Made by a program: the position numbers and the translations under genes. Below, in pieces: positions 1-8,540 of a stretch of 32,022 nucleotides of DNA; position 1 is the first letter of the stretch; every line of letters begins with the position of its first letter. Under the pieces are notes generated by a model. That model ran no database searches. It had not been told where the DNA came from and saw nothing but the letters and a program-made list of their open reading frames with translations. This stretch comes from Betaproteobacteria bacterium. Its GTDB lineage: Bacteria; Pseudomonadota; Gammaproteobacteria; Burkholderiales; SG8-39. Where the stretch lies: assembly GCA_009693435.1 (NCBI GenBank), contig SHXF01000051.1, forward strand, positions 1-32,022, written 5' to 3'.

Positions 1-47
1 CCGGGCTCGCCTCCAGTCGCCCTACGGGCTCCCTCCGGCGAGCCCGG
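1..47. repeat. 11-bp inverted repeat at left edge
   Basis: Positions 1-11 (ccgggctcgcc) are the exact reverse complement of 37-47, with a 25-nt loop. The arms are G/C only, and no T-run follows, so this is not a textbook terminator. It may be a palindromic intergenic repeat or the end of an element lying to the left of the window. Confidence 0.5.
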
Positions 48-483
48 CGCAACCCCTTTACCTTTCGATTCGTTCCGCATTCCTCAACTCCTTTTTCAGA
101 CACGATTTAACCCCAAATTCGTGTCCAGAAAAATCGGGGGCGGCTCAAACACAGTCCGAGGTTTGAAAGAGATCTCCGAAAATCCGGAATGCACCACGAA
201 TGGGAGGAGATCAAATCAGTACTGGCGGCGGGTCCTTCAATTCGCAAGAAAAGCCTTAACTTCAAGCGTTGGCCTCCCGAAGACAGCCCCGGAGCGATCA
301 AGGGATGGTCGGTACGCGTGGGAAAGGGTAATTCAAACTTTCGCGCCCACATTCATCAATACTTGAAGGCACACCGGTGGATAGCCGATACGTTAGATAA
401 CGGAGATCGGCAAGGACATCATTAGCTGGAACATTACCGACCTGGCTGGGTCGAGGGCTTCCAGAATCCGGGCCACGGGTGCT
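48..483. other. Gene-poor stretch left of the HU-like gene
   Basis: Only short overlapping open frames exist here on both strands (longest about 80 codons, for example a 78-codon plus-strand frame at 189-425), with no recognisable family and no convincing ribosome binding site. A short near-palindrome, gacacga at 99-105 and tcgtgtc at 119-125, is visible. The stretch could hold a decayed gene, but nothing in it can be named. Confidence 0.4.
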
Positions 484-1038
484 TCAATTCACCGCCGCCC
501 TCAACCCCTCCTCCGGGCTGAACTTGCCGCCGGCGTTGCCGGTCTTCGAGGCACGGAAGCGCGGCACCTTGGCGGCGCGAATGAGGATGCTCGCCCCGGT
601 GTGCGGGTTGCGCCCGCTGCGCGCGGACCGGCGGCCGACGCAGAAGCGGCCAAAGCCGTAGAAAGTCGCGATGCCGCCCTTTCTCATGCTGGTGGTGATC
701 GCCGCGCGCAACGCGGCGAGCGCGCGACCGGCTTCCGCCAGGCTGACTTGGGCATCGGCGACGATTTCATTGCGCAGCGTAGTCTCGCTGACGGCCGGCA
801 CGCTTTTGGGTTTGTGATACGCGGTGTAGGTGATCGGCTTGCCGGTGCGCGGGTTGCGCCCGGTCTTCTGCGCCGGCAAGCCACGCGAGAAGCTGCCAAA
901 GCCCCGGAAAACGACGCGCTTGCCCTCGGCGGTGTGTGCCTTCAGCCGTGCGTCGAAGGGGTCCATGACGCGCCCTGCGGCGTCTTTGGAGAGATCGGCG
1001 GATCGGACGATGTGGTCGATGGTGTCGGTCTTGTTCAT
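484..1038 (-). CDS. Tandem HU/IHF-type DNA-binding protein (two fused domains)
   Basis: The 184-residue product consists of two successive HU/IHF-type domains, roughly residues 1-82 and 83-162. Each carries the HU signature near its DNA-intercalating arm: GRNPRTG at 60-66 and GRNPHTG at 142-148. Each also has the preceding F-x-G-F/F-G-x-F segment (FRGFGSF 44-50, FYGFGRF 126-132). Ordinary HU or IHF subunits are about 90 residues and dimerise; a fused pair could fold as a single-chain pseudo-dimer that bends DNA. The start at 1038 is chosen because AAGGAG lies just upstream; an in-frame ATG at 1095 has no such site. The C-terminal 20 residues are outside the fold. Its setting next to a kinase-TPR gene and an integrase suggests accessory DNA. 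The family call is secure; the pseudo-dimer idea is inference. Confidence 0.88.
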   Translation of the reverse strand: MNKTDTIDHIVRSADLSKDAAGRVMDPFDARLKAHTAEGKRVVFRGFGSFSRGLPAQKTGRNPRTGKPITYTAYHKPKSVPAVSETTLRNEIVADAQVSLAEAGRALAALRAAITTSMRKGGIATFYGFGRFCVGRRSARSGRNPHTGASILIRAAKVPRFRASKTGNAGGKFSPEEGLRAAVN

Positions 1039-1447
1039 GTTGCGGTTCTCCTTGAATGATGCGGCATTCCAATGGGTGGTAGCGCCGTGCAACACGCATT
1101 CTGAGAGCGCGCAATGAGCATCGCAAACACAATCACCGTGCGGCGTTCAACGCAATCCAACAGCGTCCGGCGTAACGATCACGTCACGACAGTGCATGTG
1201 CTTTGCGCTTGGATTTTCGGGGAGCCCCCTTGGGGGCGGCCGGGAAGCGTGGCTACCGAGGCGGGAACGAGCAACGCAGTTGCGAGCCGCCGCAGGCAGA
1301 CGCGCTGGGTGGGCGGGGGACCACACCCCGCCCTGCGCGCAGCGCCTGACTAGACGAACGCACTGGCGCGCCAGCGCGAGTGCGCCGATCAGGCTGTTGA
1401 GCAACGTGCGCGCAGCGGACGTTGCGGTAGCTGGGCTGGGGCGCGAG

Positions 1448-1554
1448 ACATAACCGACCATTATGCGAACCCGAAGGGCGCGCAGCGGCACAGGCACCGA
1501 GCGGAGCTTGCGTAGCGAATGCCTGTGCTTTGCATAATGCGCCCGCGGTTATGT
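1448..1554. repeat. Nested asymmetric palindrome, integron attC-like architecture
   Basis: Three pairs of arms nest perfectly. Positions 1448-1456 (acataaccg) pair with 1546-1554, 1459-1466 (cattatgc) with 1532-1539, and 1488-1496 (gcacaggca) with 1520-1528. The first internal loop is unequal (2 nt on the left, 6 on the right), and a further bulge at 1470-1487 contains ccc-gaa-ggg. The 107-bp length, outer arms resembling xxxTAAC/GTTAxxx and unpaired asymmetric spacers all recall integron attC sites, but the outer arms do not match the usual consensus well. It could also be a structured RNA or a RAYT-type repeat. The palindrome is certain; the identity is not. Confidence 0.45.
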
Positions 1555-1571
1555 TCAATCGCTTGCGATTT

Positions 1572-1621
1572 ACCCCAGGCCAGCGTTCGTACCGAGGGCG
1601 CGCAGCGCCCCTGACTGGGGT
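1572..1621. repeat. Nested stem-loop following the large palindrome
   Basis: Positions 1572-1578 (accccag) pair with 1615-1621 (ctggggt). Inside them, gggcgc at 1596-1601 pairs with gcgccc at 1605-1610 around a 3-nt loop. It lies 17 bp after the larger palindrome, so the two may form one structured element. Confidence 0.45.
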
Positions 1622-1814
1622 TCACCAGCGTAGCCGACGGAGCCGTGGGCCGGCTTTATGGACGACGGCGCAGGCGGCGGGCAGCACGCGCTGACTCCCG
1701 GCCAGCGCACAAGCGGGCAATGCCGGGGCGGTGCCTGCCCAACGCGCAAAGCCAGTGCGCGGCCTTTCGCGCTCTGGCGGAAACTGCGATCGGGCTATTG
1801 CCCCTAATGAGGCC

Positions 1815-4217
1815 TCAGCGAGCTACGTTCCGGAGCTGTCTAATGCGTGCATCAATAACTGCAGCCTCGGCGTTACGTCCATCTTTCCTCAATGCATTTG
1901 CGTAATGTTTCAGCGGTGATATGAGCTCAATGGCATTCACGCCGAGAACGTTTTCCAATATTTCTACCGCGCGCTTGCACAAGGACTGCGCCTCTCCCGT
2001 AGAACCCAAGTCGATCTGGACTGCAGCAAGATTGACGAGGAAGTAAGTAAGATTTCGATCTTCAGGACCATACGATTCGTCCCCCTCGATCATCTTTATC
2101 GCCCGCTCATACAGCATCTTGGCTTCTTGAGGATTGCCCAAATTGTGGTAGAGAAGTGCCAAGCTATTCAACGTCGGGGCGGTTACCATAACAAGCCCAT
2201 TCGAACCCCATTTTTCTTCTAGGATTGCAATCGTTTCCTTGTAGGTCTGTATAGCCTTGTCATATTGTTTTAGCGATTTATAAGCGTCTGCGAGTTCGCT
2301 TAGCGCCCTCGTATGGGGCACTTTGCCGAAACTGACCGCAGCGGCTTTGGCGACCTTATCTTTGATGAGCTTGATCGATGCTGGTTCATCGAGTTCACGA
2401 ATGCGGCTTTTTGCGAACTCTATTTGCTCCGGGTCTTCCGTGCTCGAGAGCGCCAAGAACTGTCGGTATGAATTTAGCGACGCTTCGCCTTGTCCCAAGG
2501 CACTTTCAATGCCCGCCTTCGCAAACCAAACAGCAGGGTTGACCTTGTCAATCGATAGCGCCTGCTTGATCGAAGAATAAGCATCCTCGTAGTTGCCCAG
2601 CATGGTTAGCGAAGTGGCTTTCGTGGACAGCACAACCGCGTCGTCAGGGTTTATGCCTAGCGCTGTATCGCAACACGCGACCGCCGTCTTTGGGTCACCC
2701 AGGGCCTGTAGACAAACTGCTTTCCAATGCCAGGCTGTTGCCCCCTTTCGGTATAGGAGTAATGATTTATCGAAACACGCCAGCGCTTCGTCAAAGCGTG
2801 CCAAACTCATCAACGCTGTGCCCTTGTTCGACCACGCTTCGAATAGCTGGCCCTCATTGCTGAGGGCTTTGTCAAAGCATTCGATCGCTTGATCGAATTT
2901 ATGCATCCTGTTTAAGAGGTTGCCTTTGATCGACAGGCCGTGGGCATAGCCAGGGTCATGGAGGAGTGCTTTGTCAATGCAGTCCATAGCTTCGGGGAGC
3001 CGTTCCAGTTCCCTTAGTAGCAGGGACTTGTTGGCCCACACCTCGACAAACCACGGCGCGATCTTTAGGGCCTTCTCGTAACACGCTAGCGCTTGCTCAT
3101 GATCGCCCAACGCATGAAGGCTGCCGCCTTTGTTGTTCCACTCCCATGCGTCATATTCTCCGACCCGTGGGGGCAAGAATTTCTTACCAGTCCTATCGAA
3201 AAGGCACTTCTCCAAGTCGACACGCAAATTGTCGAAGGTCTGGTACCGATCGGAAGGTGCTTTCTCAAGACATCGTTGGACAATGCGATTCAACGGCGAG
3301 TTAATGGAAGGCGTGGGCGATTTAGCATGAAGGAGAAACATCCCTTGCCAAAAGCGCATTTGCTCAGCGCGCGTGTTATCTCTGGGTTCAGGAGCACGAA
3401 AAGGCAAGTGTCCACTTCCCTGCATTTGATAGAGGACTACGCCGAAGCTGTAAATATCACTTCGTTGGTCGCAACGAGCGGCATCGACAAATTGCTCGGG
3501 TGGCATATGCGTAGGCGTTCCGAAACTCATGCCCTGCATTGTTTTAAATGTTGATGAGCCCGCGCTCAGAGGCTCCTCTTGAGTGGAACCCGCCACCGTC
3601 GGCGCATGCAATACCCCAGCCAAACCGAAATCGGAAATCTTCAGCACCCCATTCTTGTCGATCATGATGTTGGCGGGCTTAATATCACGATGACAGCGAA
3701 TGCCCTTCAAGTAGGCGTGCTGCATTCCGTAGCAAAACTGGATAGCCCAACGCAAGCTTTGTTCCAACGACAAGGGGCCGTTCGCAATGTAATCGGAAAG
3801 GCAATTGATCCCAAGGTCATTGGGCGCAATGTAATCCATCCCAACAAAAAGCCGCCCTTCAATGTTCTCGACGAAGTGCGCCCTTACGAGATACGGATGT
3901 CTCTCCAAGTGGATCCAAACCGCTGCCTCTTGGCGAAACCGCTCCCTTATCGATTTGTCCTGCAAGAACTCATCTAGAAAGGTCTTGAGGGCAAATACGG
4001 ACTTGGTTGAACGTGAATAAACTAGGTAGACGATGCCGCAACCGCCAAATCCGAGAACCTTGCGGACTTCGTAATCTTGTCTTAATAGATCCCCCGGCTT
4101 AACTTCAGGAGAAGCATCGGGGAAGTTGATATTGTCAATCTTCTCGCCAACCATGGCCTGTGGTGCTTTACCCACTTGGTTTGGTTTGCCAAATAGCTTG
4201 TCTAAGAAATTTTTCAT
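1815..4217 (-). CDS. Serine/threonine protein kinase with C-terminal TPR repeats
   Basis: This 800-residue protein has an N-terminal eukaryotic-type (Hanks) kinase domain at about 48-335. It has a glycine loop (LGFGGCGIVYLV, 55-66), the ATP-binding lysine K78, the helix-C glutamate E97, catalytic loop HRDIKPAN (176-183), DFG (196-198) and a PPE in place of the usual APE (239-241), so it should be active. From about 365 to the end it is built of TPR repeats, first about seven of the 34-residue kind and then longer kinesin-light-chain-like ones, a platform for binding partner proteins. No transmembrane segment is seen, so it is probably cytoplasmic. Base composition is clearly more A/T-rich than mutS or the catabolic genes, which fits acquisition with the neighbouring integrase. 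Its target cannot be told from the sequence. No clear Shine-Dalgarno precedes the ATG. Confidence 0.9.
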   Translation of the reverse strand: MKNFLDKLFGKPNQVGKAPQAMVGEKIDNINFPDASPEVKPGDLLRQDYEVRKVLGFGGCGIVYLVYSRSTKSVFALKTFLDEFLQDKSIRERFRQEAAVWIHLERHPYLVRAHFVENIEGRLFVGMDYIAPNDLGINCLSDYIANGPLSLEQSLRWAIQFCYGMQHAYLKGIRCHRDIKPANIMIDKNGVLKISDFGLAGVLHAPTVAGSTQEEPLSAGSSTFKTMQGMSFGTPTHMPPEQFVDAARCDQRSDIYSFGVVLYQMQGSGHLPFRAPEPRDNTRAEQMRFWQGMFLLHAKSPTPSINSPLNRIVQRCLEKAPSDRYQTFDNLRVDLEKCLFDRTGKKFLPPRVGEYDAWEWNNKGGSLHALGDHEQALACYEKALKIAPWFVEVWANKSLLLRELERLPEAMDCIDKALLHDPGYAHGLSIKGNLLNRMHKFDQAIECFDKALSNEGQLFEAWSNKGTALMSLARFDEALACFDKSLLLYRKGATAWHWKAVCLQALGDPKTAVACCDTALGINPDDAVVLSTKATSLTMLGNYEDAYSSIKQALSIDKVNPAVWFAKAGIESALGQGEASLNSYRQFLALSSTEDPEQIEFAKSRIRELDEPASIKLIKDKVAKAAAVSFGKVPHTRALSELADAYKSLKQYDKAIQTYKETIAILEEKWGSNGLVMVTAPTLNSLALLYHNLGNPQEAKMLYERAIKMIEGDESYGPEDRNLTYFLVNLAAVQIDLGSTGEAQSLCKRAVEILENVLGVNAIELISPLKHYANALRKDGRNAEAAVIDARIRQLRNVAR

Positions 4218-4615
4218 TGTTCGATTCGCTTGGGACCATTCGCTGGGGCCGTCTTTCCCTAGCGACTTGCTCAGTTAGCCACCCGTTCAACGTCGGCAAT
4301 AACGTTCATCGTAAGCCTTTTACCCTGGCGATACTCTGCAAAGCGTTTACGCCTGTGGAGCACGCGACGCGGTAGCCGCCTGCGAGCCGCAGGGGCTTGA
4401 TGCGCAGCATGAAGCCCGCAGTGGCGAAGGGGCGGCGGGTTAGCAGGGACGGCGCCAAATGAAGGCGCGGAGCCAGGGCGCGGGGTTATGCGCGCTGGCG
4501 GTGGTCGAGTCCGCGCAGGCGTAGCGAGGGCGCGACGGTTGCGGGGTTTATCGCAAGCGGCGTGACGGAGCGGTCAGATGCCAGCAACCGCTATGCCGCT
4601 GGGTCCGCGAAGTCC
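4218..4615. other. Non-coding spacer between kinase and integrase
   Basis: About 400 bases without a credible gene. The half next to the kinase start is A/T-richer and would hold its promoter; the rest is G/C-rich and repetitive. A nested palindrome lies at 4556-4600 and is listed separately. The sequence style (gcgtagcgag, ggttatgcg) resembles the spacer at 1200-1700. Confidence 0.5.
4556..4600. repeat. Asymmetric nested palindrome beside integrase
   Basis: Outer arms agcggc (4556-4561) and gccgct (4595-4600) enclose inner arms agcggt (4569-4574) and accgct (4587-4592), with unequal spacers of 7 and 2 nt. The layout repeats, in a shorter form, that of the palindrome at 1448-1554, so the kinase gene lies between two such elements. 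Arms of 6 bp in G/C-rich DNA could arise by chance. Confidence 0.3.
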
Positions 4616-5833
4616 TTAACGTTTCGCACGCACCGGTTTGGCGCGCGGCACGACAATTCCCGCCACATGCTCGGCCCACCGATCCAGCCACTTGCGCATC
4701 TCGTCGGCGTAGGCATAGACGTTATAGACGCCGGCCACACCAGGCAGCCGGTGGCCCAGGATGGATTCGCCGATCTCGAACGGGCAACCCAAGCGTGCCA
4801 GGCCAGTGCGGGTGGTGCGGCGCAGATCGTGCGAGGTCCAATGGTCTATCGGGCAGGCGTCGCCGGCCTTCCGCGAGGCGAATAACGCCACGCTCAACGC
4901 CTTCTGATTGACCGGGTTGCCGCGCACCGGAAAGACATATTCCTCGCCAAGGCGGTTGTGCAGAATCTCGACGGCAGGCGCGGACAAGGGCGTCACGCTC
5001 ACGTCGCCGGTTTTGCCCTGGGTGTGCGTCCAGGTCTTCGCATCGATGTCCACGTCGCGCGAGCGCATGGCACAGACTTCGCCGCTGCGGGCGCCGGTGT
5101 AGAGCGTGAGGCGCAGTACATCGACAATCGTGCGGGACACCGCGCCGGAGTCCAGCCAGCGCAGCAACAAGCCGATCTCGGGATCGCTCAGCGCCCGGCT
5201 GCGTTTGCCCTGAGGGATGGTAGGTATGCCCGCGGTCGGGTCGGCAACATCCAGATCCAGCCGATTCATGCTGCGCGCGTGCCTGATCACGCCACGTAGC
5301 GCGGAAATGCCCATGGCCGCCACGCGAGGCGCCCTCTTGCGCATGGGCACGATGGCCGCCATGACTTGCGAGGGCTTGAGGTCCGCCAGCAGCACACTAC
5401 CGATTTCGGGCAGGATTTCGCGCTCCAGAATGCGCCACTGCTCGTCGCCGCGCGCCAGCTTGGCCAGGTGCTCCTTCTGATAGCTCTCCGCGGCACGAGT
5501 CAGCGTGTAGCCCTTGCCGCGTATCGCCGCCACCTTGGCAGCCTCTTGTCGCCGGCGCACCTCGTCGCGTGGGTCGCCGTGCTTGTCCCGGGTGGCGCGG
5601 TGATTTCGCCACTCGCTGCGCGCGTCGGCAAGGGATAATGCGGGGAATGACCCGATCAACAGTTGGGCCATCTTCCCTGCAGGGTCACGGAAACGGTAGA
5701 TCCACACCTTGGCGCCTGAAGGGCGTGCCATGACCCGCAGCCCGGGATGGGTGGGGTCGCCGAGGGAACCCCGTTTCAGCCGCTCGCAGGCCAGGGTGGT
5801 GAGGGAAGAAACGTTTCGCAATACGTTTCGCAT
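4616..5833 (-). CDS. P4-type tyrosine recombinase / integrase
   Basis: This 405-residue integrase belongs to the prophage P4 family of tyrosine recombinases, which insert genomic islands and prophages at specific sites. Residues about 10-95 form the arm-DNA-binding domain (DUF4102 type), about 105-200 the core-binding domain and about 210-390 the catalytic domain. The active-site set is complete: R249 in TGARSGEV, K274, H335 and R338 in HDLRRT, H361 in LGHRL and a nucleophile tyrosine, probably Y370, in GVYNVYAY. Length is normal for the family, so the protein should be functional. It is divergent from mutS with an 83-bp gap, making that gap a candidate island boundary, although no tRNA lies there. 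The 10-mer acgtttcgca occurs twice at its start and once at its end. It is not an integron integrase by its domain layout. Confidence 0.93.
   Translation of the reverse strand: MRNVLRNVSSLTTLACERLKRGSLGDPTHPGLRVMARPSGAKVWIYRFRDPAGKMAQLLIGSFPALSLADARSEWRNHRATRDKHGDPRDEVRRRQEAAKVAAIRGKGYTLTRAAESYQKEHLAKLARGDEQWRILEREILPEIGSVLLADLKPSQVMAAIVPMRKRAPRVAAMGISALRGVIRHARSMNRLDLDVADPTAGIPTIPQGKRSRALSDPEIGLLLRWLDSGAVSRTIVDVLRLTLYTGARSGEVCAMRSRDVDIDAKTWTHTQGKTGDVSVTPLSAPAVEILHNRLGEEYVFPVRGNPVNQKALSVALFASRKAGDACPIDHWTSHDLRRTTRTGLARLGCPFEIGESILGHRLPGVAGVYNVYAYADEMRKWLDRWAEHVAGIVVPRAKPVRAKR
5811..5832. repeat. Two tandem copies of acgtttcgca at the integrase start
   Basis: The 10-mer acgtttcgca occupies 5811-5820 and 5823-5832, a 12-bp period covering the first codons of the integrase. 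A third exact copy lies at 4619-4628, at the stop codon of the same gene. Repeated short sites near an integrase gene are often arm-binding sites; here that is only inference. Confidence 0.4.
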
Positions 5834-5916
5834 TTATGCCGGATTCCATGGAACATTGTCGGACTTCAATAAACACTAATGTACTCTAAATTAAGAGGGA
5901 AAATAGGCTTTTTTTT

Positions 5917-8487
5917 ATGGCTGACATTGCTCAACATACGCCGATGATGCAGCAGTACCTCCGGCTGAAATCCCAGCACCCGGACATCCTGCTCTTCTAC
6001 CGCATGGGCGACTTCTACGAGCTGTTTCACGATGACGCGGAAAAAGCATCGCGCCTGCTCGACATCACCCTGACTACGCGCGGCGCGTCGGCCGGCGTGC
6101 CGATCCGCATGGCGGGCATACCGTGGCATGCCGCGGAGCAGTACCTGGCGAAGCTGGTGAAGCTCGGCGAATCGGTCGCCATCTGCGAGCAGATCGGCGA
6201 CCCCGCCACGTCCAAGGGCCCGGTGCAGCGCGAGGTGACGCGCATCGTCACGCCGGGCACCTTGACCGACTCGGCCTTGCTGGACGAGAAAGCCGATAAC
6301 GTGCTGCTCGCGGTGGCGATGCACGCCCGCGCGGGCGCGCGCGTCCCGACTGCTGCCGGGCTCGCCTGGCTCAGCCTCGCGAGTGGCGAGTTGCGCGTCA
6401 TGGAGATCGCGCCGCAGGCGCTAGAGCAGGAATTGCGGCGCATTGCCCCGGCCGAAATTCTCATCCGCGACGGGCAGACGCTGCCGGCAGATGTCGCCGG
6501 CTGCGCCGTGACGCGGCTCCCCGAATGGCATTTCGATTTTGAAGCGGGTCGCGCCGCGCTGTTGAAGCAACTGGGCGCGGCGAGTCTCGCCGGCTATGGT
6601 TGTGAGGATCTGGAACCGGCGATCGCCGCCTGCGGCGCTCTGCTCGACTACGCGCGCAAGACCCAGGGGCAGGCGCTGTTGCACGTGAGCGCAGTCACGG
6701 CCGAGCGCGCCGGCCAGTACGTGCGCATGGACGCCGCCACGCGCCGCAACCTCGAGATTACCGAAACCTTGCGCGGCGAACCCGTGCCGACCTTGTTCTC
6801 GCTGCTCGACGAATGCGCAACCGGCATGGGCAGCCGGCTGCTGCGCCACTGGCTGCACCATCCGTTGCGCGACCGCGCCGCTCTCGGAGCGCGTCACGAA
6901 GCAGTGACGGCCCTCCACGACGTGTCGGCGCCGCTGCACAAGCTGCTGCGCCGCTACGCCGACATCGAGCGCATCGCCGCGCGGATCGCGCTGCGCAACG
7001 CCCGGCCGCGCGACCTGTCCGCATTGCGCGACAGCCTCGCGCTGCTCCCCGAATTGCTCGCCGCCCTGCCCGCGGGTGAGTGCATGCTGCTCACCGCGCT
7101 GGGGGCAGAACTCGCGCTCACGGATGCGGGACTGCCCCTGCTGCAGCGCGCGATCATGCCGGAGCCCTCGACCATGGTGCGCGACGGCGGCGTCATCGCC
7201 GACGGTTACTCGGCCGAACTGGATGAATTGCGCAATCTGCAGACCAATGCCGGCGAATACCTGGTCGCCCTGGAAGCCCGCGAGCGGGAGCGCACCGGCA
7301 TCGCCAATCTCAAGGTGGAATACAACCGGGTGCATGGCTATTACATCGAGGTCACGAACGCGCAATCGGCCAAGGTCCCGGACGACTACCGCCGACGCCA
7401 GACCCTGAAGAACGCCGAGCGCTACATCACGCCGGAGCTGAAGACATTCGAAGACAAGGCGCTCTCGGCGCGCGATCGTTCGCTGGCGCTGGAAAAATCG
7501 CTGTACGACGATCTGTTGATGGCGCTGGCCGGGCATGTGCCGGTGCTGCAGCGCATCGCCCGCGCCCTTGCGCAGACCGATGTGCTGGCCTGTTTCGCCG
7601 CCAACGCCATGAAACGCGGCTACGCAAGACCGCAATTTGCGGATGACGTGCTGGTCGAGATAGAAGCCGGACGGCATCCGGTGGTCGAAGGGCAGATCGA
7701 TCATTTCATCGCCAACGACACGCGCTTGTCACCGCTGCGGCAACTGCTGCTCATCACCGGCCCCAACATGGGCGGCAAGTCGACCTACATGCGGCAGGTA
7801 GCATTGATCGTCCTGATGGCGCACGTCGGATCTTTCGTGCCGGCGAAAGCGGCGCGCATCGGGCCGATAGACCAGATCTTCACCCGCATCGGCGCCGCCG
7901 ACGATCTTGCCGGCGGGCGCTCCACCTTCATGGTGGAAATGACCGAATCCGCCAACATCCTGCATAACGCGAGCGCGAATAGTCTCGTGCTGATGGACGA
8001 GGTGGGGCGCGGCACCTCCACCTTCGACGGCCTGTCGCTTGCCTGGGCGATTGCCCGCCAGTTACTGGAACGCAGTCATGCGCTGACATTGTTCGCCACG
8101 CATTATTTCGAGATGACGCGCCTGGCCGTCGATTACCGGGAAGCGGCGAATGTTCATCTTGCGGCAATAGAACACAAGGACACCATCGTATTCATGCATG
8201 CGGTCGAGGAAGGACCCGCGAGCCAGAGCTACGGCCTGCAGGTCGCGGCGCTCGCCGGTGTGCCCAAGGCGGTGATCCGCAATGCGCGAAAATATCTGCA
8301 AGTGCTGGAGGAAGCGAGCCTGGTGCGCGGCGGGCAGCCCGACCTGTTTATCGCGGGCAATGCGGCTGCTGCGGTGAATGAAACTGCGGCGCCCGACCCG
8401 CTGCGCGACGCGCTGGACGCAGTGAACCCGGACGAGTTGTCGCCGCGCGAGGCGCTGGAACTGCTGTATCGGCTGAAGAAGATCTGA
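5917..8487 (+). CDS. mutS: DNA mismatch repair protein MutS
   Basis: MutS recognises base mismatches and small loops after replication and, with MutL, directs repair of the new strand. The 856 residues match the bacterial MutS1 length (853 in E. coli). The N-terminal [12 protein letters not shown] and [11 protein letters not shown] are near-identical to the family, with the mismatch-inserting Phe-x-Glu at F33-E35. The C-terminal ATPase has Walker [10 protein letters not shown] (615-623), followed by [16 protein letters not shown] (Walker B and signature). The extreme C-terminus keeps the dimerisation helix. The ATG at 5917 aligns with other MutS starts but is directly preceded by eight T residues, and the nearest purine-rich site (agaggga) is about 16 nt upstream, so initiation may be weak. 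It is a housekeeping gene and marks the chromosomal backbone. Confidence 0.98.
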   Translation: MADIAQHTPMMQQYLRLKSQHPDILLFYRMGDFYELFHDDAEKASRLLDITLTTRGASAGVPIRMAGIPWHAAEQYLAKLVKLGESVAICEQIGDPATSKGPVQREVTRIVTPGTLTDSALLDEKADNVLLAVAMHARAGARVPTAAGLAWLSLASGELRVMEIAPQALEQELRRIAPAEILIRDGQTLPADVAGCAVTRLPEWHFDFEAGRAALLKQLGAASLAGYGCEDLEPAIAACGALLDYARKTQGQALLHVSAVTAERAGQYVRMDAATRRNLEITETLRGEPVPTLFSLLDECATGMGSRLLRHWLHHPLRDRAALGARHEAVTALHDVSAPLHKLLRRYADIERIAARIALRNARPRDLSALRDSLALLPELLAALPAGECMLLTALGAELALTDAGLPLLQRAIMPEPSTMVRDGGVIADGYSAELDELRNLQTNAGEYLVALEARERERTGIANLKVEYNRVHGYYIEVTNAQSAKVPDDYRRRQTLKNAERYITPELKTFEDKALSARDRSLALEKSLYDDLLMALAGHVPVLQRIARALAQTDVLACFAANAMKRGYARPQFADDVLVEIEAGRHPVVEGQIDHFIANDTRLSPLRQLLLITGPNMGGKSTYMRQVALIVLMAHVGSFVPAKAARIGPIDQIFTRIGAADDLAGGRSTFMVEMTESANILHNASANSLVLMDEVGRGTSTFDGLSLAWAIARQLLERSHALTLFATHYFEMTRLAVDYREAANVHLAAIEHKDTIVFMHAVEEGPASQSYGLQVAALAGVPKAVIRNARKYLQVLEEASLVRGGQPDLFIAGNAAAAVNETAAPDPLRDALDAVNPDELSPREALELLYRLKKI

Positions 8488-8489
8488 AT

Positions 8490-8540
8490 GAAACTGAAAC
8501 CGAAACTGAACTGCGACCGAAACTGAAACCGAAATTGAAA
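8490..8540 (+). repeat. Hexameric gaaacy repeat between mutS and phosphoesterase gene
   Basis: Units of gaaact and gaaacc alternate from 8490 to 8510, are interrupted by a short non-repeat segment, and resume to 8540, just after the TTG start of the next gene. In the frame of that gene the second block reads Lys-Leu-Lys-Pro. An ATG directly after the mutS stop (8488) enters the repeat in another frame and stops after 12 codons. Confidence 0.6.

Larger units (their letters stand above)
1039..1814. other. Long non-coding, palindrome-rich spacer
   Basis: About 775 bases lie between the HU-like gene and the 3' end of the kinase gene. Frames here are short, overlapping and compositionally implausible as proteins. 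The spacer is very G/C-rich with recurrent gcgcgcagcg, and holds two consecutive stem-loop structures (listed separately at 1448-1554 and 1572-1621). No tRNA or known RNA family was recognised. Confidence 0.6.

Noticed and set aside
121..425. Short plus- and minus-strand open frames of about 80 codons
   Set aside because: They overlap in several frames, lack a ribosome binding site and show no family pattern.
4616..5833. Integron integrase (IntI) to go with the attC-like palindrome
   Set aside because: The protein has the P4-type N-terminal domain and lacks IntI features, so a classic integron is not supported.
5834..5916. tRNA gene as the integrase target beside mutS
   Set aside because: The gap is 83 bp, A/T-rich and has no cloverleaf or T-loop sequence.
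6421..7704. Long frame antisense to mutS
   Set aside because: It is a by-product of G/C-rich codon usage in mutS; its protein is low-complexity and has no motif.
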